Source: Climacium dendroides (taxonomy: Eukaryota > Streptophyta > Bryopsida > Hypnales > Climaciaceae). From it: 64,000 nt of DNA. Each line of letters starts with the position of its first letter. The stretch's first letter is position 1. The translations under genes and the position numbers were made by a program. The stretch is from NCBI GenBank assembly GCA_950106755.1, contig OX467084.1, forward strand, positions 36,707,213 through 36,771,212, in the 5' to 3' direction. Below are positions 24,153 through 35,474 of this stretch, piece after piece. Below the pieces are notes generated by a model that saw only the letters and a program-made list of their open reading frames with translations, was not told where the DNA came from and made no database searches.

Positions 24153-25916
24153 ATGGGAGGCGGCTTGTGGAATCAAGTGGGGCTGCCGCTGTTGATTGGG
24201 GTTGCCATTCACATTGTAGTCACTGCTCTCTGTTTCCTGAGCGTTCGACTTTGGAACTGCTTGATGAAACAGATCAAGCCACAGACAGCAGGTAGGTGTC
24301 TCCTCTCTTAATTAATTTCAACTCTTCCTCAAGTACTGCTCGGTGTTTCGTCCAGGGAAGCACTCTGAATTAGTCCAAGTGCTTCCCTCTAATGGGGAAT
24401 TTCATTAAAATGGCAAATATTGTGTGACTTTGACATTCCACAGTTCAGACCGGGCGGTCTGAAATCTAGGACACTAATAGATTTCAGACCGCTCAGTCTG
24501 AACTGTGAAAATGGCACATGGAATATCGCCATTTTAATGAAATTCCCCATTCTAGTAAACTTGAAAGATTAAAAGACTCGAAAAATTCGGCTACACTGGC
24601 TTTCGCTGTGCAAACTGATAACATGTTTATCTTCGTATTTGCTCAGTTGAGGAAATTGCTTACGACCAGCCCCTCCCTGTTGGTGATGCTGTTGGTCACG
24701 GAAATGCCATGCCTGATTTGGAAATGGGAAACGCCTATGGCCCTGCTGAAGGTGAGATTTTTTCTTGCTCCTTTGGGGTCCAGGATATGTGAACTTCTTA
24801 TCAAGTTTGTGAGCTTGAACCTGAGGAAGAGTATGTGAGGCTTAGTATTGTGTGGGTTTTTCCTTAATTCGCATCCTGGAGCATTTGCTTCACTTCTTCA
24901 TTTGTTGATGCACAGGTGGCGAATCCATGACTGAGCCGGAAATGGAAATGGGAATTGGGAATGGCGGTGAAGGTGAGAAATCTTTGCACGGACTATAAAC
25001 TTTACCTCTCTCCGCGCTGCACAGCGATTATTTCTGTGCATAGACTCTGTTATTGAAAAGCATTTGGTAGATGATTGTGCAGAACTTGAACATGCTCCAC
25101 TCGTGAATGGATTTAGAACTTCGGGCCATTTGATCTCTTCCGGTTGGAATTGGCCTCCTTCGGAAAGTAATTTCATAGAGTTTGTGTCCACCTTGTATCG
25201 CCCACTTCACTATGTGCTTTCATTCTAGACTCATGTCATCCTTACACAGGAATAGAATGAAGACGAATTCCGATTTGAATCTAGTATTGAATAGTTGACA
25301 TTGCAGGGATTGAACATTTCAGCGATCAAGAGACCCATCCTCCAGTAATCGAATCTCCTGTGACCAGTACGTCATTTCCGTGGCCTTGTTCCCACCAGTG
25401 CTATCCATGGATTTCACATCTACATTTCTAACTTTTTATGAATTACTAAGATTGATGCTGCTCAAGAGACTTGACCTACGAATATCCAAACCGCAGATTG
25501 TTGTTTAAGACTATTTCACAATGAAATTGCTTTGGTATGCTGCATTCATATAAGATACATACTAAGTCGGACTATATATGTGGGCGAACTTCGGTTGTTT
25601 GTTTAGTTTTTGAGGTTTGCACATGGGTTGCAGCCCCGGAGGTCCAAGTCACTGGAGACGCCGCAAGAGGAGCACCTGTGCAGCCTGTCGAAATGGACGT
25701 TCCTCATTCCCAGCAAGAGGAAGTAAGTTGATCATGGACTTGCAGGAATGTCTGCGGTGCGGCCAATGCTGTTCCATCCCCTTCGATCCCTGTCTTGTCA
25801 CTTTTGGGTAGGATGGTATAATTCTACTCTTGGAGCTCAATTCTGAATATTGTTGACGATGAAGTGAAAGACTAAGTTACGTCGCCTCGTTGACGTGTTT
25901 GCAGGCTGCTGAATGA
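24153..25916 (+). CDS. LW-TM family copy D: predicted small single-pass membrane protein (intact)
   Basis: I do not recognise this family. Six exons with consensus GT-AG borders: 24153-24291, 24647-24751, 24916-24972, 25307-25366, 25634-25722 and 25905-25916. The joined frame is open, about 153 residues. Residues 1-46 begin MGGGLWNQVG and hold one hydrophobic segment (LPLLIGVAIHIVVTALCFLS) followed by basic residues (VRLW, LMKQIK), which suggests a membrane anchor. The tail is acidic and methionine/proline-rich: EEIAYDQPLP...PDLEMGNAYGPAE, then GESMTEPEMEMG, then IEHFSDQETHPP, then PEVQVTGDA...HSQQEE. Introns 1-4 are all phase 1, so exons 2-4 can be lost without frameshift. If intron 5 is retained the protein ends VS instead of AAE. 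The start is the first ATG in frame after an upstream stop. Intron 1 holds MITE M2. Function is unknown. Confidence 0.6.
24392..24550. mobile_element. Palindromic MITE M2 (target duplication TCTA) in intron 1 of copy D
   Basis: It begins ATGGGGAATTTCATTAAAAT and ends ATTTTAATGAAATTCCCCAT. TCTA flanks both ends (24388-24391, 24551-24554). Copies A and E lack it at the same intron position. Length 159 bp, near-palindromic, with the central motif TTCAGACCGCTCAGTCTGAA. Confidence 0.85.
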
Positions 25917-26600
25917 AGCGCCAGTTGAGAAAGGTTGTTGATGCTGGCCGTGATTATCACACTGCTCCTGAGGCATTCTACGGAAGCCTTTCGATCGTCT
26001 TTCTACTCAAGGGTGCTGATTCTGCACCACGTTAAGTCGGATGATCCACCTTCCTTAGCCACACTGTGACTGTCCTTGAAGGATTAACTGTATGAGAGAG
26101 AGGAGAACTCCGTCCCATTAGGGGTTATGGGTTGGAGGAAATGAAGAGAGTTTGCACTGACACTCATGCCACATACCTTCATTACAAGGGAGACTCTTTT
26201 CTAGTGTCTTACTGAGTTTTACATTTAGGGGTAGCAAGGGGGTAGGTGTATGTATGTGTTGGTGAAAGGGGTGTATGGTTTTTCATAATGGGGGACATTC
26301 TTAGTTCAAGGCAAGTAGAGATGGTAGTGCAAGTTGGTTGTTTTCTATTTGATGTTTGTAGAACAAAATGGATGTGGTATAGTTGATGGCAATGTTGGTT
26401 ATATTAGAGAGAGTTGTGGACATGTGTGATTTTTGGGGTGTTTTAAGTCTTGATGTAGAGTGTGGGAGGAGGTTGAATGTGTTGTACCTTTGGACTCCCA
26501 CAATGATGGTATTGTAAGGTTGTGTATTCCATCCAAATCTACAAAGCTTATGACCACATGAGCAAAATTCAAAGTCCTTCAATGTTTATGTTCTTTGTGC
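25917..26600. other. 3' region of copy D and arm sequence
   Basis: 25.92-26.05 kb is conserved with the 3' regions of C and F ('gaagcgcc', 'ctgctcctgaggcatt'). 26.29-26.60 kb pairs with 35.33-35.09 kb in the right arm, where a CACTA MITE has inserted. No gene was identified. Confidence 0.45.
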
Positions 26601-28110
26601 CTCTATATAATATTGAAAATTTTGAAAGCCTTATTAATCAAAGAACAAATGCAATTGCAATTGATTTATAAGTCTTAAAATCTTCAATTCTTCTTAGTGG
26701 CTTCTATAAGCCCTACAAATTTACAAATTCTTTAGTAGAGGTTTGAATTGGCCTTGGAGGTTTGAAGATAAAGTGATGACAAACTGCACACCAAATATTG
26801 AAAATGTTCAAGAAGAAAAATTCTTTACCATGAATATAAATTGTAGTGTACATAGAACATGAGAGTGTGCTAGGGGAGTGCAAACCAAATTATTGTGCCA
26901 TTTTAAATTTAGAAATGCAATTATAGGCTAAGAACTTTTAGAACAGATAGGTGAAAGAAAGAATCATATATTTGACTCATTGTGTTTGCAATTTGGCTTC
27001 AAAATGTCAAAAAATAACAAGAAAAGGTGCAAAAAACTCATTTAGTGTTGGACTTCCTACTAAAATGCTTCTTTGCCACTCATAACTTTTTAGATTGATA
27101 CGAAATTTGAGGCACAAACAAAGCTGGTATGTGCAACTTTTCATTAAAAAATATTGAAAACGAAGATTGTATAAAGAAGAAACAAGCTGCCAAAGTTCAC
27201 TGTAATTCAAAAATGTTAAGATTATTGAACTTTGAATTGCTCCCAAACATTCAAAACAACTTGCATTGACTTGAAAATGTTTACCACAATTACTAGGATT
27301 CAAGGGAAGCATAAGTCAATCAACTTTGATTGAAAATGAGCATTGGATGAAAGACATACAAGCCCTTGAAGTTGTAGCCATCAAATGCGGTTTGGTGAAC
27401 TCATATTGAATCTTTGAACTTCAATTGGCTTACAATAAATCAGTACATCTTGGATTGATCTAAAAAGTTTACCATACAAACTAGAAGAGAGAACACAAAT
27501 ATTCCAACATATTTGATTGAATTCAGACATTAGATGCAAAAGTTACAACATTTTGAATTAGAATTGAAACTATATGAGGACACTTTTGGTCCCCTAGGGT
27601 GTTTAGGGATTAAAGATGCAATCTTTGGTCTTCTACAAGTCTTAAAATTTTCAATTTTTCTAAATCGTTTCTATATTTTCCCAAGTTTCAAATTCTATTG
27701 TACAAGTTTGTGAGGACCTTGAAGGTTGGTAGAGTAAAGCGAAGAAAATTCATACCAAATATTGGATATCTTTAAATATCTAGAGCTTTTACAATGAGTG
27801 TACATTGTAGTGATGTGGAATTTCATTAAAATGGCACATATTCTATGACTTTGACATCCCACAATTTAGACCAGGCCGTCTAAAATCTAATACATTAATA
27901 GATTTCAAACTGCCCGGTCTAAACTGTGGGAATGGCACACTATGAATATGGCACATGGAATATCACCATTTTAATGAAATTCCCCATAGTGGTACAACAT
28001 TAGAGTGCAAACCATGTTAAAACTATGCCATTTTAAATTTAGAGATGTATTTGTAGGCCCAGAACTTTAGACAATGGCAAAATCAACATGTTTAGGAAGT
28101 TTTTCAATGT
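26600..28110 (+). repeat. Two R-family copies within the left arm
   Basis: R landmarks occur at about 26.60-26.96 kb and again at 27.62-28.11 kb ('gaagaaaattcataccaaat', 'gagtgtacattgtagt', 'cattttaaatttaga'). MITE M3 is inserted in the second copy. No coding potential. Confidence 0.55.
27813..27987. mobile_element. Palindromic MITE M3 (target duplication AGTG)
   Basis: It starts ATGTGGAATTTCATTAAAAT and ends ATTTTAATGAAATTCCCCAT, 175 bp, with AGTG on both sides (27809-27812, 27988-27991). The right arm's related repeat near 33.69 kb reads straight through ('gttgtacactacaatg') without an insert. Confidence 0.85.
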
Positions 28111-28156
28111 TTTCCAAGGGGAGTTTAAACTTGGAAATGTTATTCTTGTTACTTAC

Positions 28157-28760
28157 TTAGGCCCTTGGGCAAGAAAAATCATTTTGACATTTCATGAACG
28201 AAGGCTCAATTGCAAGCGATATATTAGGATTCAAACTGCATAATCCCAATTCACCTCTTTCACCAGAAAGGTCTGATGAGCTTTTACACCTCTCTTGATC
28301 TTCACTATCAAATACCTTCCCCAGTAAGATCAGCTCTGTTGGAGAGACACAATTGCCATTCACTAAATTCAGGATACACTTCCAAACTCCGACGGCCACT
28401 CTCGTTCTTCTTCAAAACATTCACCAGACAGTTTGAAGTCAAAGGAGTGTTTTCCTCGTCTCCTTCACTTTGAGTTCACTCAATTCTTTCATCCCAGTAC
28501 TGAATTAGAGGACCGTTGCCTCGCTCTGAGACGGGCTCTGAGAACAAACTGAACAATTCGCCATTGCTTTCTTTCGACCAGTTGAAGAATGGTAGAGTTC
28601 GGCAAAGCTTCAGCAGTCTAGTTCGTTGACCACATTCCTTCTTCCACATTGTATCCAGGGTGCCCAAGAGGGTGCCCTTCACTGTTGGATCACCAAGCTC
28701 CAGAAATCTAATGCAGAAAATGTTGCCATTTTGAAATACACCAGTGAGATTGATATTCAT
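28157..28760 (-). pseudogene. Possible decayed coding fragment of unknown origin
   Basis: Two minus-strand open stretches, 28760-28476 (includes LELGDPTVKGTLLGTLDTMW) and 28399-28157 (includes NLVNGNCVSPTELILLGKVF), have normal amino-acid composition, unlike the chance frames nearby. A more decayed relative of the second stretch is on the plus strand at 33.27-33.47 kb in the other arm. I do not recognise the protein. It may be a captured host-gene fragment. Confidence 0.3.
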
Positions 28761-31700
28761 TAGGGGTAGTCACACCTTCTCCTAGAACCAAAAATTCTTC
28801 AAGAATGAGAAGTTGGTGAGAGAAAAAAAGGAGTCAATGAGAAACCATTGTACATGAAGAAGGTGTGACACCCCTTTTTGATGTGTGAAGTATCGAGAAT
28901 GGAAAACGGAGAATGGGTTTACAGCACAAGCTTGCAGCAACGGTCTCTTGAGCCACCACGACAATGATGAAGTAAAAAATGACAGTGAAATCAGCAAAGT
29001 AGGGGTGAGGATCCTTATTGTAAGATCAAAAGATATCTGCAAAATCTTCCAAATGTCCATTTCTTGAGCACTGGAGGAGGAGAATGGGTTCAGTTAACGG
29101 GGATGGGAGCTCCATAAGATATGGATGGTCAACGGGGGAGCACCATGTTCCAATTCTCCATTAATTGAACGCAAAATGAAGAAGGTATCACTATCCTTAT
29201 ACAATGTAGAAATTGGCCTAGGAAAATCTCCTTTTCTCTGCCACTACCCAATTCGAGAATCAATAATTCCGTGATTCTGGACAAACTCCCTTTACTTGAT
29301 GCAGAATTGCTTCCTACAAGTACGTGGTATGATTTTGAGGACTAATCTACATATAATATATGTGCAATAACTCTTAAAGGACCAACAAATTTAGAAGCCC
29401 CAAACTACTTCAAAATAATAGTCCCCAAAGTAAGGTCAAAATCTTCATCAATAATTATTTTTTAACAAATCCAACTATGAAATCTCTTAGTTGACTTATT
29501 CAAGTACATTGTCCTAAAATTTTAGTGCAAACAACCCCACCAATTGCAAGTTCAATGTGTCTAAACTTTAAAATGTAGGCTTTTCTAGATCTTCCAAAAG
29601 GTGAAGTTATGTCTTTCAACATTTTTAGAAAAAAAACTCTTACATCTTAGAACTTATGCATTTTTTTCAGTATATTGGAAAATGGGTTGAAAACGTGTGA
29701 AAAAATATTTAACCCCAAAAAATTTCATATTCATCTTTAAAAAATATATATAAAGTAGAAGAAAGGAAGTATTAAATGAAAGAAAAAACTAATATGCTAA
29801 TAAATTTCACAAGAAATTGAAAAACATTAATTGCAATAGTGAAAATGTTTTAGTAAACAATTACTATCCTTAAATTTATTTATTTTTGAAAATTTTAAAA
29901 ATTTAGAGCAAACGACAACTTTATATGTTTCTTTGAACCTTCATTGGCCACAATTTTTTTTTAAACATAATTTTTACCTCATTATTTGGATTTGAATGGT
30001 TCTATTGTTTTTGAGTAGGTATCAATCTATAAAATTCCAAAAAGATAATTGAAAAAATTTAGAATATATTTTTTGTTACCTGGTTTAACATTGAAATCAA
30101 AAAAATCCTTTAAACTTTTGCAATATTTATCGGAATGACATGAAAGAAAGCTTCACACATAGATTATGATGAGTAGCATCCATCTTAAAACTTGTGCAAA
30201 AATTCCAAATTATGAAGTCAATAAAGCCTACTTGAGTTCTCAAAATGCCCAAAGTGGGCTCCTTAGTCCTCTAGAAGTTAAAACAAGGTTATGTTGATGA
30301 GCAAGGGAGGAAGAAGATTGAAGACAATTAAATGCACACTCTTCTTAATGCACACAAAAAAGAAATTATTGCTTGAACGAATTCAGGTCAAGGTCACAAT
30401 TAGAAGGAAGGAATGTCAAAAGAAGTAACCTTCAACACTTGCCTTTATTTGAATTCTAATTTGGATCAAACGCCGCTCCCATTGCCAAACTCCCTTGGTG
30501 ATGAAGAAAGAGTACGTCGTCAACACAATCTTTGCCTTCAATGAGGGCATAAATGAACTCCACACTCTTGATCAATGAAAGTTTTCCAATTCTTGGAAAA
30601 AATGAACTATACTTTTTGCACAAGAGTTCTTGTTTTTTTCATGTCTTGGAGCTTCACTAAGAAAATACAATTCCAATAATCTACTTTTCATTCCCCTTTA
30701 TGTTTTCTCGAAATTGTAAAAGAATTGTAATCTTTGTGACACTTTGAAGGTAGCATCTTGAAATCTTAAAATGCATCACGTGTGACCTTTTCTATTTTTT
30801 TATACTACTTATTTATTGAAGCTTGAAAATTAGAATGATCATGCTTTGAAAGTATGTAGGTTTGGAAACAAATATCAAGGATTTTTGGAAAAATTAATGG
30901 ATGAAATTGCATGTTGTGAAACTATGTGGTTAAGGATGATAGGATGAAAACCATTGAAATTATAATAGGTCTTTGAGAATATCCAAAAAAAAAACAATCT
31001 CATTTCCACTCCATCAAACATCATTTTTGAAGCAACTTTATATTTAAATAAAATTCAGCTTTCAATTTTACCTTTGTATGATATGAAAATATACTTTGTC
31101 TATCAATATTAATAAGTTTTCTAGTATGGTCAAAAAAAAGTTATTCTTGCAATTTTCATTGCGTAAAGTGAAATTAATTTCTTTTTATAATAGAAAAAAT
31201 CCAATTCATTTGAAATTTTATTTCAACTCAACTACCACTGAAGAATAGAGTTACAAAAATCCTAATTTTTGTTTCATCTTTTATACACAAAACACCCCAG
31301 GCAATAACCTTCAACTGATATTTTTAATTTTTCACAATTAAATTATTTTTAGGCTATAAATAATTGGTTCATACAATGTTAATATTTCCATATTGTGAAT
31401 AATTGCATTCTCTATGGATGTTGATTACTTTAGAATTTTTATGTAGAAATTTCCATGATCTTTTCAAATTAATTGTATAAATTTATTATATTGATTAGAA
31501 TATATTAGAATAATTTGGAAAATTTACAAAAAATGAAAATATGAATATAATGAATATATTCTATTTTAAGTTCAAAAAATAATTTGTAATGAATAAAATA
31601 TAGTTGAAAATTTCTAATTTTGTGTAATTTGGACTCTTATCCCCAAAGCTGAAGTGTCCCCTTAAGAGGTAAAATTTCTACATAATAGAAGTTTTGGAAA

Positions 31701-33219
31701 AATAAATTTTCTTTCTATTATTCCTTATAAGCAAAATTTATGCCATCTAGAGTAAAGATAAGATAGTTCAACCTAGATAGAAAAATAAATGACAAATACT
31801 TGAAATAAAAGATTTTCAAAAATTTATTTCTTATATTTTATATTATTTTCTATATAAAAAAAATTGGTTCATTTCATTTAGACTAGATGCAGACTATTTT
31901 TTATTTGTAAGCAATCTTCCTAAGAAAATTATGTACTTCTATTCAATTTTCATAATATTCCAAATTCTATAGGATTTTGTTCACTCGAATGCCTAATAAT
32001 CTCACATTCTCACCATTGAAATATATGGTGTGCTTTGATTCCATCTTAGAATGATTAATGATTTAGTTTTTCTTTCTACTTAACTACATTTTGAAAAATG
32101 AAAATGAAGTATGTTTTTTGAATATTTTTTGCAAGACTCTCAACTCAATTCCTCAACATAAAAACATTTAAAATCTAAATCTGAAGTGCAAAAATTGTAA
32201 GTTAAATACAAGATTATAAGTCTTATAATCTTATATGGTAAGGTGCAAAGTAAATTTTTTTTTCATTTTAATTCAAATATTTTGTAGTCTATATGGGCAA
32301 AGTTTATGCAACCTCTTCATCACATTCCCATACTAATCTATTGTAAGATTTTGTAGTTAGATGTGCAACAAAACGACATTCTTCTTAAAATTTTGCTCTT
32401 TACAATAGATACTAGTGTGCCTTTTGTAGTTGCCACAATATAATAAAATGTAAAATTAAAAGTAATTTTCTAATTTCTTAATTCATAAAAACTTTGAAAT
32501 TCAATAATTCAAGGATTGACTTTGGCTAAGGAGTCATAGAAGACAAATTTTGTTCATTGTAGGAGTTTCATTTTCAAGGATGTCAAAAGGGACCTTGCCT
32601 CATTGGTTTAACACAATGTTATGTAGTCGTGGGCGGTCAATGTCCTTGACTTAAACCATAGGAAGAAAATGTCTCGTTCATTTTTAAAACAAGTTTAATG
32701 CTGTAATTAGGGTATAGTGCCCAATTGCATAGATTTGCATGTGTAGTCAAGTATTACGCATTTTTCATTCCAATTTTTTTGTTCGTCCTTTATTTCATAT
32801 GAATTTCTTCCCATGGTTTACTTTGGGCAAAGTTTCTTGTTGTTAGGTATTGCACAATGGAAAGATTCTCTTTGTCAAGCTCTACCCTCTTCAGCAACCC
32901 TTCCATCATACAATGCCCTTCTCCTCAAACATTGCCCTAAACCACACGACCTATCAATTGTACATCCCTTGCTTAGGCACGGTTCTTGTATGAAGGGCCC
33001 TCAATCTACACACCCAAGATGTCTACTCACTTGGCATTCACAGGGAATCCCCTGCAATGTTCTTCAAACACCGCGGCAAACTTGAAAAATAGAAACCTAC
33101 TTTTTTACAAGTCTCTTTCCAAGTCTCTCTCCAAGTCTCTCTTTGTTAACAATCTCACTAATTGCATATTAATAACTTATTAATCATTCAAATGTGAAGG
33201 GTCCATGATTTGTAAGACA
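28431..33219. other. Spacer between the arms of the inverted duplication
   Basis: Mostly AT-rich DNA. 28.4-29.3 kb is less AT-rich. 30.70-31.75 kb repeats the block at 13.97-16.25 kb. A short tandem 'ccaagtctct' motif lies at 33.12-33.14 kb. No supported gene. Confidence 0.45.
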
Positions 33220-34891
33220 AGGGCCTCATATTAGGATTGTGCCAAACATTACTTTGACTTCAAATTGGTGAATGTTTTGAAGAAGAACAAGAATGGTAGT
33301 TAGAGTTTGGAAATGTATCCAGAATTTAGTGAATGGCAATTGTGTCTTTACAATAGAGCTAATCTTACTAGGAAGGTATTTGATATTGAAGATCAAAAGA
33401 GGTGTGAAGCTCATCCGGCCTTTTCGGAAGGATTTAGGGATTATGCAATTTGAAGCCTAATATATTGTTTGCAATTGAGCCTTTGGTTCATAAAATGTAA
33501 AAATGATTTTTCTTGCCTATTAAGGGCCTAAGTAACAAAAATAACATTTTTAAGTTTAAACTCCCCTTGGAAAACATTGAAAAACTTCCTAAACATGTTG
33601 ATTTTGCCATTGTCTAAAGTTTTGGGCCTATAAATACATCTTTAAATTTAAAATGGCATACTTATAACATGGTTTGCACTCTAATGTTGTACACTACAAT
33701 GTACACTCACTGTAAAAACTCTAGATATTTAAAGATATTCAATATTTGGTATGAATTTTCTCCACTTTATCTTCAAATCTTCAAGGCCTTTACAAAGCTC
33801 TACAATAGAATTTGTAACTTGGAAAATGATAGAAACCAATTAGAAAAATGGAAGACTTTTAAGAGTGGTAAAAGACCAAAGACTCCATCTTGAATTCCTA
33901 AACGCCCTAGGGGACCAAAAGTGTCCTCATATAGTTTCAATTCCAATTCATAGTGCTATGACTTTTGCATCTAATATCCAAATTCAATGAAACGTGTTGG
34001 AAAATTGTGCTCTCTCTTCTAGTTTGTATGGTAAACTTTTTAGATCAATCCAAGATGTATTGATTTTTTGTAAGCCAATCAAAGTTCAAAGGTTCAATAT
34101 GAGTTCACCAAACCACATTTGATGGTTGTAACTTCAAGGGCTTGTATGTCTTTTATCCAATGTTTGTTTTCAATAAAATTTGTTGACATATATTTTCCTT
34201 GTAGTCTAGTAATTATGGTAAACATTTTCATGTCAATGCAAGGTGTTTGAATGTTCAAGAGCAATTTGAAGTTCAAAAATCCCAACATTTTTGAATTATA
34301 GTGAACTTTGGTAGCTTATTTCTTCTTCATACAATCTTCATTTTCAATATTTTTTGAGGGAAAGTTGTGTATAGAATTCTTGATCATGTGCCTCAAATTT
34401 CATATTAATCCAAGAAGTTATGAGTGACAAAGAAGCATTTTAGTAGAAGGAGGTCCAACACTAAATGAATTTTTTGCACCTTTTCTTGTTATTTTTTGAC
34501 ATTTTGAAGCTAGATTGCAAACACAATGAGTCAATAGTACAATCATTTGGTTTGCACTCTAATGTTCTACACTATATTTATACTCATGGTAAAGGATTTT
34601 TCTTCTTGAACATTTTCAATATTTGGTGTGCAATTCAACTTCACTTTATATTCAAACCTCTAAGGTCAATTCAAACCTCTACTAAAGAATTTGTAAATTT
34701 ATAGGTCTTATAGAAGCTACTAAGAAGAATTGAAGATTTTAAGACTTATAAATGATTTGCAATTGTATCTATTCTTTGATTAATAAGGCTTTTAAGAGTT
34801 TCAATATCATATAGAGACTCAAAGAACATAAACATTGAAAGATTTTGAATTTCAATTATGTGGTCATAAACTTTGTAGATTTGGATGGAAT

Positions 34892-35083
34892 CACTAGTAG
34901 AAAATGAAGGAATTTCAACAAAATTTTGTTGTTTTGGTCGCGTTGTTTTGGTCACTGAACAACAAATTTCTGTTGAAATTAACAAAAATTTGTTGATTTC
35001 AACAGAAATCTGTTGTTCAGTGACCAAAACAACGAGACCGAAACAACAGAATTCTGTTGAAATTCTTGCGTTTTCTACTAGTG
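34892..35083. mobile_element. CACTA-type MITE (target duplication AAT)
   Basis: The ends are CACTAGTAGAAAA and TTTTCTACTAGTG, with AAT repeated at 34889-34891 and 35084-35086. The left-arm counterpart (about 26.54 kb, reverse strand) reads 'ggatggaatacacaaccttac', an empty site that supports the boundaries. The 192-bp body is an almost perfect foldback (CAACAACAAATTTCTGTTG-type arms). CACTA ends and 3-bp targets fit the En/Spm superfamily. Confidence 0.88.
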
Positions 35084-35474
35084 AATGCAAAACCTTACAA
35101 TGCCATCATTGTGGCAATCCAAAGGTACAACACATTTAACCTCCTCCCACACTCTACATCAACACTTAAAACATCCCCCAAATCACACATGTCCACAACT
35201 CTCTCTAATATAACCAACATTGCCATCAACTATGCCACATCCATTTTGTTCTACAAACATCAAATAGAAAACAACCAACTTGTATTACCATCTTTACTTG
35301 CCTCGAACTAAGAATGTCCCCCATTATGAAAAACCATACACCCCTTTCACCAACACATACACCTATCACCTCCTCCCTTTAGTACCCCTAAATGTAAAAC
35401 TCAATAAGACACTAGAAAAGAGTCTCTCTTCTAATGAAGGCATGTAGCATGAGTGGAGTGAACATGCTACATGT

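Larger units (their letters stand above)
20014..28430 (+). repeat. Left arm of the large inverted duplication
   Basis: It is collinear in reverse with 33.22-43.71 kb. Matched pairs are: 20.02-20.46 with 43.70-42.84 kb; 20.52-20.70 with 42.80-42.60 kb; 20.86-20.98 with 41.40-41.25 kb; copy D and its leader (23.37-25.92) with copy E (38.96-35.47); 26.29-26.60 with 35.33-35.09 kb; and 26.60-28.43 with 34.76-33.22 kb. Identity is high in the gene parts and lower in AT-rich parts. Later insertions differ between the arms. A third, partial copy of the outermost module is at 60.56-61.02 kb. Confidence 0.8.
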
